Shown piece by piece: positions 6,614 to 13,897 of a DNA stretch of 13,897 nucleotides; position 1 is the stretch's first letter, and each line of letters starts with the position of its first letter. The DNA lies in assembly GCA_000435495.1 (NCBI GenBank), contig FR884036.1, forward strand, positions 1-13,897, given 5' to 3'. Made by a program: the position numbers and the translations under genes. The notes below the pieces were generated by a model. It did no database searches and was not told where the DNA came from. It saw nothing but the letters and a program-made list of their open reading frames with translations. Source of the DNA: Firmicutes bacterium CAG:552. GTDB taxonomy: Bacteria > Bacillota > Clostridia > Christensenellales > Pumilibacteraceae.

Positions 6614-8515
6614 TCAGTTCTGTTCTCGATAGTAGTCGATCAGCAACTTCAATTCGTCGATTTGTTCTAAAATCTCCGTAGCGTCATCGGTATCTGCGAG
6701 CGTAAGACGTTTAGGCAGGTATTCTACCGTTTGCAACGTCGGGGTGCTGCCTATGTCCGTTTCGCCTTGCTGATGCTGAGCGAGAGCCAAATAACGGGAG
6801 TTGAATATAAGAGTGTATCCGGCGATACCGGTAGTGCTGTGGTAAGATTTTGCCATGCCGCCGTCAATAACGAACAGCAGTCCGCCGCCCTTGATGGGGT
6901 TTTCACCGAGTTTGGTTTTTACGGGAACGTGTCCGTTAATAATATGACTGTTTTCGCCCAAACCGAACTCTTTAAGAATTTTTAAACAAATTTCCCGATC
7001 CGCAATAAGCTTGTAGTAAGGGTCCGTCGGCTCTTTGTGAGTGGCTTTGTCCTCTACAAAAAAGCGTTGGAAGGTAGTAATCGTGCTTTTTCCGAACAGC
7101 GGTGATTTTCCTCCGCTCCAAAGATACCACAAAAGATGTCCTGCGTATATATCATTGCTCGGTTTTTTAAACAAATGCCTTACCTGGCAATCGATGTAAT
7201 CGAAATACGCTTTTCCTTTGAGCGTTTTTCCGCCTCCGACGTCTATCTCGGCAAATTCTCCGTCTTCGGTCATCGGCATGCAGCCGTGATAGAGCAGATT
7301 ACCGTTAAATATGCGATATAACGAGCCGTGTGAAAGCAAGAACTGTATATGTTTATGTAATTGTTTGCTACTTTTAAAGGAAGCGGATAGACGTTCCATA
7401 ACGTCTTTTTCGTCGTCGGAAAAGGAGAACGGATTATCGGGATTTACGGTAGGGAAATTGCAGTCTCGCATAGGATAATCTTTGCCTTCGATATTAACCG
7501 TGCCGTTTTTGAAGTTTATTTTGTCGAGAAAAACTCTATGCGAAGTATGATACTCGGGGTGCAGCGCAGTAAGCTGAGCTTCTGCTTTAAACTGAATAAT
7601 ACTTATGGCTTTGTTCATTTTTGCAGCAAGCGACATATCTACGGGATCGAATTTGTTCTTATCGAAAACTTTGGGCGCAAAACATTTGCAATCGTCGTCG
7701 CCGTAAGTTTGGCTTGCGAAAGCGGATAGGGGACGAAGATTTATTCCGTATCCGATCTCCATCATGTCAAAGTTGTTATAACCTATGTTTACTCTAAGAA
7801 GATTGGCTATGCAAGCCCAGTTTCCCAGCGACGCTCCCATCCAATTTATGTCGTGATTTCCCCACTCGAAGTCTACGTTGTCGTAATTTATAAGGTATTC
7901 CATTATGTAATCGGGGTGAGCGCCTCTATCGAATACGTCGCCCACGATGTGCAATTTGTCGACTGCGAGTTTGCTGATCGTTTCGCTAAGTGCTTGTATG
8001 AAATCCGGTGCCATTCCCGTGCTTACAAGCGAATTAATAATAGCTTCGTAGTAATGAGCCTTGTTTGCCTCGTCCGTTTCGTGCAGAAGTTCGTCCATAA
8101 TGTAGGCGTAACTCTCGGGCAAGCGTTTTCGGACCATGGCTCTCGTGTATTTGTTTGCGGATTCTTTGCAAACCGCAATAAGTTGTACGATAACTTTGCG
8201 ACACCAATTGTCAAAGTTGGATTCATGTGACTTTTGCTCTAATATTTTTTCGGGTGAATACACCAGCTGAGCAAGTTCTTCTCGGCTGGCAGGCGATTCG
8301 TTGCCGAAAATCCAGTCGATTTTCTCTCTGATTACGCCAGATGCGCTTTTTAGCATGTGTATAAACGCTTCATGCTCGCCATGTAAATCGCTAAAGAAAT
8401 ATTCGGTTCCTTTGGGCAGCGATAGCGTAGCGGACAAATTGACGATTTCCATAGCGGCAGCCTTTTCGTCGGGATACTCTTTTGAGAGTAGACTCATAAA
8501 TCGTTTGTTTGACAT
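6614..8515 (-). CDS. fbp: Fructose-1,6-bisphosphatase, class III
   Basis: A 633-residue enzyme of the class III FBPase family, found mainly in Firmicutes. It hydrolyses fructose 1,6-bisphosphate to fructose 6-phosphate for gluconeogenesis in the cytoplasm. The calcineurin-like metal-binding motifs are all present: SDLHGE (D43, H45), GDVFDRG (192-198), WGNHD (G219-D222) and the late histidine in NGHVPVKTKLGENP. The family's DGGMAKSYHSTTGIAGYTL near the C-terminus is also intact. The length is close to the roughly 640-670 usual for the class. ATG 8515 has GAGGAG 6 nt upstream (8522-8527). The gene starts 16 nt after the valS stop and so should be transcribed with it. It ends at the strong hairpin at 6521-6553. 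It looks complete and functional. Confidence 0.95.
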   Translation of the reverse strand: MSNKRFMSLLSKEYPDEKAAAMEIVNLSATLSLPKGTEYFFSDLHGEHEAFIHMLKSASGVIREKIDWIFGNESPASREELAQLVYSPEKILEQKSHESNFDNWCRKVIVQLIAVCKESANKYTRAMVRKRLPESYAYIMDELLHETDEANKAHYYEAIINSLVSTGMAPDFIQALSETISKLAVDKLHIVGDVFDRGAHPDYIMEYLINYDNVDFEWGNHDINWMGASLGNWACIANLLRVNIGYNNFDMMEIGYGINLRPLSAFASQTYGDDDCKCFAPKVFDKNKFDPVDMSLAAKMNKAISIIQFKAEAQLTALHPEYHTSHRVFLDKINFKNGTVNIEGKDYPMRDCNFPTVNPDNPFSFSDDEKDVMERLSASFKSSKQLHKHIQFLLSHGSLYRIFNGNLLYHGCMPMTEDGEFAEIDVGGGKTLKGKAYFDYIDCQVRHLFKKPSNDIYAGHLLWYLWSGGKSPLFGKSTITTFQRFFVEDKATHKEPTDPYYKLIADREICLKILKEFGLGENSHIINGHVPVKTKLGENPIKGGGLLFVIDGGMAKSYHSTTGIAGYTLIFNSRYLALAQHQQGETDIGSTPTLQTVEYLPKRLTLADTDDATEILEQIDELKLLIDYYREQN

Positions 8516-8531
8516 TATAATCTCCTCGGCG

Positions 8532-11174
8532 TTAGCCTAAGTTTTTTATACTGTTTAATATGGTAAGTTTTTGTTCTTCGTACTTGGCAAGCTTTGCTCT
8601 TTCGGCGTCGATAAGAGCTGCCGGAGCTTTAGCGACGAATCCTGAGTTGTTCAATTTTCCGGTGGCACGATCGATTTCGAATTGCACGCTCTCAAGCTCT
8701 TTGTTGAGACGGGTGAGCTCCTTTTCGGTGTCTACCAGCTCGCCGAGAGGAATGTAAACTTCGGCTATTTCGGAAACGACAACGACGTTTTTGCCGTCGG
8801 GAGCAGCGGAAACGATTTCCGTTTTGTTGCCTCCTGCCAGTTTTTCTATAAGCGCCGCCGTTTTTCCAACAAGACTTTGATTTGCGCCGAGCGGTTTGAT
8901 ATAGAGTGCTGTGCGCTTGGATTGGCTAACATTCATTTCGTTGCGAGACGTGCGAATGTCTCGTATCAACTTCATTACAAGTCCCATGTTTTTGCGTTCG
9001 GTAGCAAACGCAGTGCGAATTAATTTTCCCTTCGACAATATTCCGCTTACCGACGGGTAGGGCGATATCATTATATCTTCGGCATCTTTGTTGGGAAGCT
9101 GATCATAAATTTCCGCCGTTATAAAGGGGATAATCGGATGAGCAAGTTTAAGAGCTTCTCTCAGTACGTAAACGAGTACGTTAAGCGTATCGTTGCGTTT
9201 TTCGAGGTCGTCGCTGTAAAGACTGACTTTACTCAGCTCTATATACCAGTCGCAGAACTGGCTGCGGAAAAACTCGTAAATCTCGGCTGCCGCAAGTCCG
9301 ACCTCGTATTTGTCCATAAGTTTGGTTACCTTGCGAGTGCAAGCGTTCAGCTCAGCAAGTATCCACTTGTCGGCAAGAGAAAGGCGGAACGAACCGATTT
9401 CTTTAAGTTTGAAATTATCGCAATTGATAAGAACAAATCTCGAAGCGTTCCAAATTTTGTTCATAAAGTTTCGATATCCTTCGAGCTTGTCGAAGGAATA
9501 TCTTATGTCGCCGCCTGCCGATATTCCGCTAAGAAGCGAAATTCGAAGGGCATCCGCTCCGGTCGTGTCTATTACCTCTAAAGGATCTACGCCGTTTCCC
9601 GAACTTTTACTCATCTTTTTGCCTTCGGCGTCCCGAACTATGCCGTGGATAAGCACGTCTTTAAAGGGACGCTTTCCGGTGTAGTGCAGTCCCGAGAAAA
9701 TCATTCTCGATACCCAGAATCCGATGATGTCGTATGCCGTAACAAGAACGTCGGTAGGGTAGAAAAAGTCTAGGTCTTCGGTCTTATCCGGCCAACCTAA
9801 AGTGGAGAACGGCCAAAGCGCAGACGAAAACCATGTGTCAAGTACGTCTTCGTCCTGTCTGAGTTTAGCTCCGCAGTCGGGACATACGGCGACGTCTTCT
9901 TTGGATGCGAACTTTTTGCCGCAACTGTCGCAGTAGAATATGGGTATGCGATGTCCCCACCAAAGCTGGCGAGAAATACACCAGTCTTGAGTGTTTTCCA
10001 TCCAATGCAAATAAGATTTCTCAAAACGTTTAGGAATAAAACGGATATCTTTATTTTTTACCGCTTCGATAGCCGGTTTTGCAAGTTCTGCCATTTTTAC
10101 GAACCATTGTTTGGATATGAGCGGTTCGATTACGCTGTGACATCTATAGCAGTGGCTTACGTTATTAGCGATATTTTCTATCTTTACCAGGAATCCTTGT
10201 TCCTTAAGGTCGCTTACGATGGCGTCTCTCGCCGCATATCTGTCCATGCCGGCATACTTTCCGCCGTTTTTATTGACGGTAGCGTCGTTGTTCATAATGT
10301 TGATAATCGGCAAATCGTGTCTCTTTCCCACTTCGAAGTCGTTGGGATCGTGAGCAGGCGTGATCTTTACTGCGCCGGTACCGAAATCTTTTTCTACGTA
10401 AGTATCCGCTACTACGGGGATAAGTCTGCCTACGAGCGGCAAAATAAGGTTTTTGCCTACCAGTTTTTTGTATCTCGGATCGGAGGGATGTACGGCAACC
10501 GCAGTGTCACCCAAAAGAGTTTCCGGTCTCGTGGTGGCGATTACGATTTCGCCGCTGCCGTCTTCGAGAGGATAACGTATGTGCCAAAGGTGGGATTCGG
10601 ACGACTCGTATTCGACTTCTGCGTCGGAAATTGCCGTATGACAGTGCGGACACCAATTGATTATTCGGTCTCCCTGATAAATCAAACCCTCGTTATACAT
10701 GGTGACAAAGGCTTCTTTTACGGCTTTACTGCACTTTTCGTCCATAGTAAATGCGCTGCGATCCCAATCGCAACTTATGCCCATGCGCTTTTGCTGTTCG
10801 ACGATACGTCCGCCGAATTTTTCCTTCCACTCGAATGCGCGCTTTAAGAATCCCTCTCTGCCGAGGCTTTCCTTAGTAAGACCGTCTTCTCTCATTTTTT
10901 CCACGATTTTTACTTCGGTGGCGATGGAAGCATGATCGGTTCCGGGCAGCCAAAGCGTCTCGAAACCTTTCATACGCTTGTATCTTACGATTGCGTCTTG
11001 CAGCGAGCAGTCCAACGCATGGCCGACGTGCAACTGTCCAGTTATATTCGGCGGCGGCATAACGATGGAAAAAGGCTTTTTTGCGCTTTTGTTCGACGCT
11101 TTAAAATATCCGCCTTTCAGCCACTTGGCATAGATGCGGTCTTCAAAATCTTTGGGATCGTAAGTTTTGTTCAT
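8532..11174 (-). CDS. valS: Valyl-tRNA synthetase
   Basis: An 880-residue class I aminoacyl-tRNA synthetase that charges tRNA-Val. PPPNITGQLHVGH holds the HIGH motif (49-52), and KMSKS lies at 520-524. WLPGTDHASIATE follows the first motif as in the family. The CP1 editing domain contains TTRPETLLGDTAVAV. Four cysteines (415, 418, 431, 434) form a zinc-ribbon-like insert before DEDVLDTWFSS, seen in many Firmicutes ValRS. The C-terminus is the coiled coil that contacts tRNA (from about LVDTEKELTRLNKELE onward). I placed the start at ATG 11174 and not at the in-frame ATG 11204, because AAGGA lies about 8 nt ahead and the family begins at MNKTYDPKDFE. It is the first gene of a unit with fbp. Confidence 0.96.
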   Translation of the reverse strand: MNKTYDPKDFEDRIYAKWLKGGYFKASNKSAKKPFSIVMPPPNITGQLHVGHALDCSLQDAIVRYKRMKGFETLWLPGTDHASIATEVKIVEKMREDGLTKESLGREGFLKRAFEWKEKFGGRIVEQQKRMGISCDWDRSAFTMDEKCSKAVKEAFVTMYNEGLIYQGDRIINWCPHCHTAISDAEVEYESSESHLWHIRYPLEDGSGEIVIATTRPETLLGDTAVAVHPSDPRYKKLVGKNLILPLVGRLIPVVADTYVEKDFGTGAVKITPAHDPNDFEVGKRHDLPIINIMNNDATVNKNGGKYAGMDRYAARDAIVSDLKEQGFLVKIENIANNVSHCYRCHSVIEPLISKQWFVKMAELAKPAIEAVKNKDIRFIPKRFEKSYLHWMENTQDWCISRQLWWGHRIPIFYCDSCGKKFASKEDVAVCPDCGAKLRQDEDVLDTWFSSALWPFSTLGWPDKTEDLDFFYPTDVLVTAYDIIGFWVSRMIFSGLHYTGKRPFKDVLIHGIVRDAEGKKMSKSSGNGVDPLEVIDTTGADALRISLLSGISAGGDIRYSFDKLEGYRNFMNKIWNASRFVLINCDNFKLKEIGSFRLSLADKWILAELNACTRKVTKLMDKYEVGLAAAEIYEFFRSQFCDWYIELSKVSLYSDDLEKRNDTLNVLVYVLREALKLAHPIIPFITAEIYDQLPNKDAEDIMISPYPSVSGILSKGKLIRTAFATERKNMGLVMKLIRDIRTSRNEMNVSQSKRTALYIKPLGANQSLVGKTAALIEKLAGGNKTEIVSAAPDGKNVVVVSEIAEVYIPLGELVDTEKELTRLNKELESVQFEIDRATGKLNNSGFVAKAPAALIDAERAKLAKYEEQKLTILNSIKNLG

Positions 11175-11224
11175 AATTATATTCCTTGAGTAATTATTTA
11201 TCACTTTTTACAATTGTAGAAATC

Positions 11225-11253
11225 ATTATATCACACTTGAGATTATAATGCAA
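11225..11253 (-). promoter_or_regulatory. Housekeeping promoter of the valS-fbp unit
   Basis: On the minus strand, TTGCAT (complement of 11248-11253), a 17-nt spacer and a perfect TATAAT (complement of 11225-11230) lie about 50 bp ahead of the valS ATG. The implied leader of roughly 40 nt is too short for a T-box antisense/antiterminator structure. Confidence 0.82.
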
Positions 11254-11270
11254 GTAATATGTTGCGTCGC

Positions 11271-11300
11271 TTAACAAAAGAACGACTATCGGCATAGTAT
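11271..11300 (+). promoter_or_regulatory. Possible promoter of the ABC importer operon
   Basis: TTAACA at 11271-11276, an 18-nt spacer and TAGTAT at 11295-11300 sit 27 nt ahead of ATG 11328. Each box departs from consensus, so this is a tentative call. No riboswitch-like fold or operator dyad is apparent in the 153-bp divergent gap. Confidence 0.4.
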
Positions 11301-11327
11301 GAGGTATAAAAGTTTTTGGAGGAATTT

Positions 11328-12314
11328 ATGAAAAAATTAGCAGTTCTGTTTATGTGCCTGTGTATGATTATGCCGATCGGGTTTGTGGGGTGTAGCGGTC
11401 AAAGTAACGTCGTCAGGCTAAACGAAGTTACGCACAGCATTTTTTATGCGCCCTTATACGTTGCCATAAATAACGGCTATTTCGAGGAAGCGGGCATAGA
11501 AATCGAATTGGTAAACGGTGGCGGCGCAGATAAAGTTATGACCGCCATTGCGTCCGACAGCGCAGACATAGGACTTATGGGCCCGGAAGCGGCTATATAT
11601 TGCCATGTCGAAGGACAGCAGAACTATCCCGTTATATTCGGTCAGCTTACGCAAAAGGACGGTTCGTTTTTGGTAGCAAAGACGGCTCAGCCGGAGTTTA
11701 AATGGTCGGATTTAAAGGGCAAACGCATGCTCGCAGGCAGAAAGGGCGGAGTGCCGGCAATGACGCTCGAGTACGTGGTAAAAAACAAAGGCGGTCTTGC
11801 TTTGAGCGACCTTAACTTCGATACTACTGTAGCGTTCGATATGATGGTCGGCGCATTCGAAGGAGACGATACCATAGATTACTGCACGATGTTCGAGCCT
11901 ACTGCAAGCGATTACGAAAAACAAGGCAAAGGCTATGTCGTAGCTTCGGTGGGAGAAGCGTCAGGCGAAATTCCGTATACCGCATTCGCCGCATCCAAAA
12001 AGTATATCGAGAAAAATCGGGATACGGTTAAAAGTTTTCTTGCATGCGTACTAAAGGGATATCGTTATATTTGCGATAATTCTGCCGAGAAAGTGACGGA
12101 AGCGCTTGCTCCTTCTTTCGTCGGCATTGACAAAGTGCTGATTGCTGCGTCGGTTACGAGATATTTGGAGATAGACGCTTGGTGCCATACGCCGGTAATG
12201 AAGAAAGAGTCGTTTGACTTTTTGCAAAATATAATGACTGAGTCAGGCAACTTAAGCGGCAGAGCGGATTTTGACAAAGCGGTAGATAACAGCATAGCAA
12301 AGGAGCTTATCTAA
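11328..12314 (+). CDS. ABC importer substrate-binding lipoprotein (NMT1/SsuA/ThiY-like)
   Basis: A 328-residue extracytoplasmic solute-binding protein. Residues 1-22 are a lipoprotein signal: MKK, a hydrophobic core, and lipobox FVGC with Cys22 as the lipidated residue. The mature domain shows the group's landmarks: HSIFYAPLYVAINNGYFEEAG (about 41-61), the GGGADKVMTAIASDSADIGLMGPEA region, WSDLKGKRMLAGRKGG, and the second-lobe helices FLACVLKGYRYI. These place it with the COG0715-type proteins that bind nitrate/sulfonate/taurine, thiamine precursors or flavin precursors. The binding residues do not let me pick one. ATG 11328 is chosen over an in-frame TTG at 11316, because GGAGG at 11318-11322 sits directly ahead. 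It is the first gene of a three-gene importer operon. Confidence 0.88.
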   Translation: MKKLAVLFMCLCMIMPIGFVGCSGQSNVVRLNEVTHSIFYAPLYVAINNGYFEEAGIEIELVNGGGADKVMTAIASDSADIGLMGPEAAIYCHVEGQQNYPVIFGQLTQKDGSFLVAKTAQPEFKWSDLKGKRMLAGRKGGVPAMTLEYVVKNKGGLALSDLNFDTTVAFDMMVGAFEGDDTIDYCTMFEPTASDYEKQGKGYVVASVGEASGEIPYTAFAASKKYIEKNRDTVKSFLACVLKGYRYICDNSAEKVTEALAPSFVGIDKVLIAASVTRYLEIDAWCHTPVMKKESFDFLQNIMTESGNLSGRADFDKAVDNSIAKELI

Positions 12315-12345
12315 ACGTTAATTATTTCTTTCTAAGGCGGACTTT

Positions 12346-13116
12346 ATGGAAATACTCACAATGGAAAACGTCGGGCTAAATTACCAGACGACGGAAAGCG
12401 AAACCAAAGCTATAAAAAACGTCACTTTTTCGGTACGGGACGGCGAGTTCGTGGCGCTGGTAGGCCCTTCCGGGTGTGGCAAAACAACGATTTTGTCACT
12501 TATCAGCGGACTTATAAAACCGTCTTGCGGCAGTATACGCTTCGGCTCGAAAGAAGACGCCAAAGTAGGTTACATGCTGCAAAAGGATACTTTGTTCGAG
12601 TGGCTTACGATTGAAAAAAATGTGCTTTTGGGTGCGAAAATAAACAAAAAAATCAGCCGAGAGGTAAAGGAAAAAGCATATACGCTATTAAAAAAATACG
12701 ACTTATGGGAGTTTAAGGACAGCTATCCGTCCGAGCTTAGCGGCGGCATGAGGCAGAGGGCGGCGCTTATAAGAACGTTGTCGCTAAAACCCGACCTCTT
12801 GTTGCTTGACGAACCTTTTTCGGCTTTGGACTTTCAGACGAGACTTGCAGTTGCCGAGGATGTGTTTGCCATAATAAAACAAGAAGAAAAAACGGCGTTG
12901 CTTGTGACTCACGATATTTCGGAGGCAGTCAGCCTTGCGGACAAAATCATAGTGCTGTCACGCAGACCGTCAGTAGTCAAAAGAATATTCGATGTAGAAC
13001 TTGCCGGCGGTCCGCTGGCAAGAAGAGAAAATCCCGCATTTTCCGATTGGTTCGATAAAGTGTGGAAAGAGGTGACAAGTGAAGCTCAGGACGGAAAGAG
13101 AAAAGTATCTGTATAA
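12346..13116 (+). CDS. ABC importer ATP-binding protein (SsuB/TauB-like)
   Basis: A 256-residue cytoplasmic ATPase that powers the importer. All nucleotide-binding motifs are intact: Walker A GPSGCGKTT (40-48), Q-loop Gln79, signature LSGGM (131-135), Walker B LLLLDE (151-156), D-loop SALD (159-162) and switch His189 (VTHDISEA). The C-terminal extension (ILSRRPSVVKRIFDVEL) is typical of the nitrate/sulfonate/taurine class. ATG 12346 follows AAGGCGG at 12334-12340, 31 nt after the binding-protein stop. Its last 38 nt overlap the start of the permease gene, so the two are probably translationally coupled. Confidence 0.92.
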   Translation: MEILTMENVGLNYQTTESETKAIKNVTFSVRDGEFVALVGPSGCGKTTILSLISGLIKPSCGSIRFGSKEDAKVGYMLQKDTLFEWLTIEKNVLLGAKINKKISREVKEKAYTLLKKYDLWEFKDSYPSELSGGMRQRAALIRTLSLKPDLLLLDEPFSALDFQTRLAVAEDVFAIIKQEEKTALLVTHDISEAVSLADKIIVLSRRPSVVKRIFDVELAGGPLARRENPAFSDWFDKVWKEVTSEAQDGKRKVSV

Positions 13117-13876
13117 GAGAAAAAGATACAAAATTTTAATTATCGTTACTCAGATTTTGTTACTCGTAGCGTTTTTGGGTTTATGGGAAGGGGCTGCTCG
13201 TATAGGGGCAATAGACAGCTTTATAACGTCTTCGCCCTCTCGTATCGGAGCAATGCTATTGAGCTTAAGAGAGCAAGGACTGTGGAAGCATATTTTTACT
13301 ACGCTAAGCGAGTGCGTTATAGGATTTGCCGTATCGACCGTCTCAGGCATAGCCATAGCCGCAGCGTTGTGGTGGTCGGACTTTTTACGGAAGGTAACCG
13401 AACCGTACGTCGTGGTGCTTAACAGTTTGCCTAAGATTGCGTTGGGACCGGTTATAATTATCTGGGTAGGAGCCGGAGCCAAGGCAATAATTATGATGAC
13501 CGTGCTTATTTGCATTGTCGTTACCATTCTTACGTCGCTCGGCGGGATGATGGAAACGGATGCGGGAAAAATTTTGCTGATGCGTTCGATGGGCGCAACC
13601 AAAAGACAGATTTTAACGATGGTTGTATTTCCGTCCGCATTACCCACGCTGTTAGGCGTTTTAAAGATAAACGTCGGGTTGGCATGGGTAGGCACTATTA
13701 TGGGCGAGTATCTTGTTTCGGGAGCCGGACTAGGATACCTTATAATTTACGGCGGTCAAGTTTTTAAGTTAGACCTTGTCATGACGTCTACGGTTATTCT
13801 TTGTTTGCTTGCGGGCATCATGTATTTCGTCGTTGCCGCAGTGGAAAAGATTGCGATTAGAAACAGATGCGCTTAA
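13079..13876 (+). CDS. ABC importer permease (SsuC/TauC-like)
   Basis: A 265-residue inner-membrane subunit with about six hydrophobic helices, the first from about residue 19 (ILIIVTQILLLVAFLGLW). The cytoplasmic EAA loop that docks on the ATPase is present as LLMRSMGATKRQIL followed by FPSALP. SLPKIALGPVIIIWVG and GAGLGYLI are typical of the nitrate/sulfonate/taurine permeases. The start is GTG 13079 with AGAGGTGA at 13069-13076 just upstream, giving a 38-nt overlap with the ATPase gene. No good alternative start follows before the first helix. Only 21 bp remain after the stop, so further operon genes may lie beyond the window. Confidence 0.9.
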   Translation: MKLRTEREKYLYKRKRYKILIIVTQILLLVAFLGLWEGAARIGAIDSFITSSPSRIGAMLLSLREQGLWKHIFTTLSECVIGFAVSTVSGIAIAAALWWSDFLRKVTEPYVVVLNSLPKIALGPVIIIWVGAGAKAIIMMTVLICIVVTILTSLGGMMETDAGKILLMRSMGATKRQILTMVVFPSALPTLLGVLKINVGLAWVGTIMGEYLVSGAGLGYLIIYGGQVFKLDLVMTSTVILCLLAGIMYFVVAAVEKIAIRNRCA

Positions 13877-13897
13877 ACATAATACGACGTAAATTAT

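Noticed and set aside
9951..10847. Long 298-codon plus-strand frame inside valS
   Set aside because: It is fully antisense to a well-supported valyl-tRNA synthetase, lacks recognisable motifs, and has the odd composition of a shadow frame.
11175..11327. T-box (valS) or TPP/other riboswitch (importer operon) in the divergent gap
   Set aside because: The gap is 153 bp and holds promoters for both directions. I could not find a T-box signature, a THI-box core or any stable hairpin followed by a T-run.

Overview
The window reads as chromosomal DNA of a Firmicutes bacterium, most likely class Clostridia. The support is the conserved rpmH-rnpA-yidD-yidC-jag block, a class III (Firmicutes-type) fructose-1,6-bisphosphatase, strong Shine-Dalgarno sites, consensus housekeeping promoters and a moderate G+C by eye (roughly 40-45%). 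Most genes are ordinary core functions. I found no CRISPR array, insertion sequence, tRNA or rRNA. I also do not see a clear new multi-gene system.

Layout. Positions 2-64 hold the tail of a gene cut by the window edge. Positions 106-1350 hold an unrecognised secreted protein whose reading frame is broken by one in-frame TAA at 406-408. Positions 1351-1738 are non-coding and carry a long two-part hairpin (1409-1482) and a run of nine G. A TtcA-like tRNA thiolase lies on the minus strand (1739-2497). Divergent from it, a near-consensus promoter (2583-2611) drives rpmH, rnpA, yidD, yidC and jag, ending at a strong terminator (5766-5808). This set supplies ribosomal protein L34, the RNase P protein, two membrane-protein biogenesis factors and a KH/R3H RNA-binding protein. 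A small NifX/NifB-like protein follows at 5923-6231.

A perfect 14-bp terminator (6521-6553) separates that gene from a minus-strand two-gene unit read from a consensus promoter at 11225-11253: valS, then fbp 16 nt downstream. Divergent from valS is a plus-strand ABC importer operon: lipoprotein substrate-binding protein (11328-12314), ATPase (12346-13116) and permease (13079-13876). It belongs to the broad nitrate/sulfonate/taurine/thiamine-precursor group and its substrate is not fixed by the sequence.

Points most worth a second look are the single nonsense codon in the secreted-protein gene, the hairpin downstream of it, the greatly enlarged extracytoplasmic loop of YidC with Lys in place of the usual groove Arg, the breakdown of the usual origin-region gene order around rpmH and jag, and the valS-fbp pairing without room for a T-box leader.
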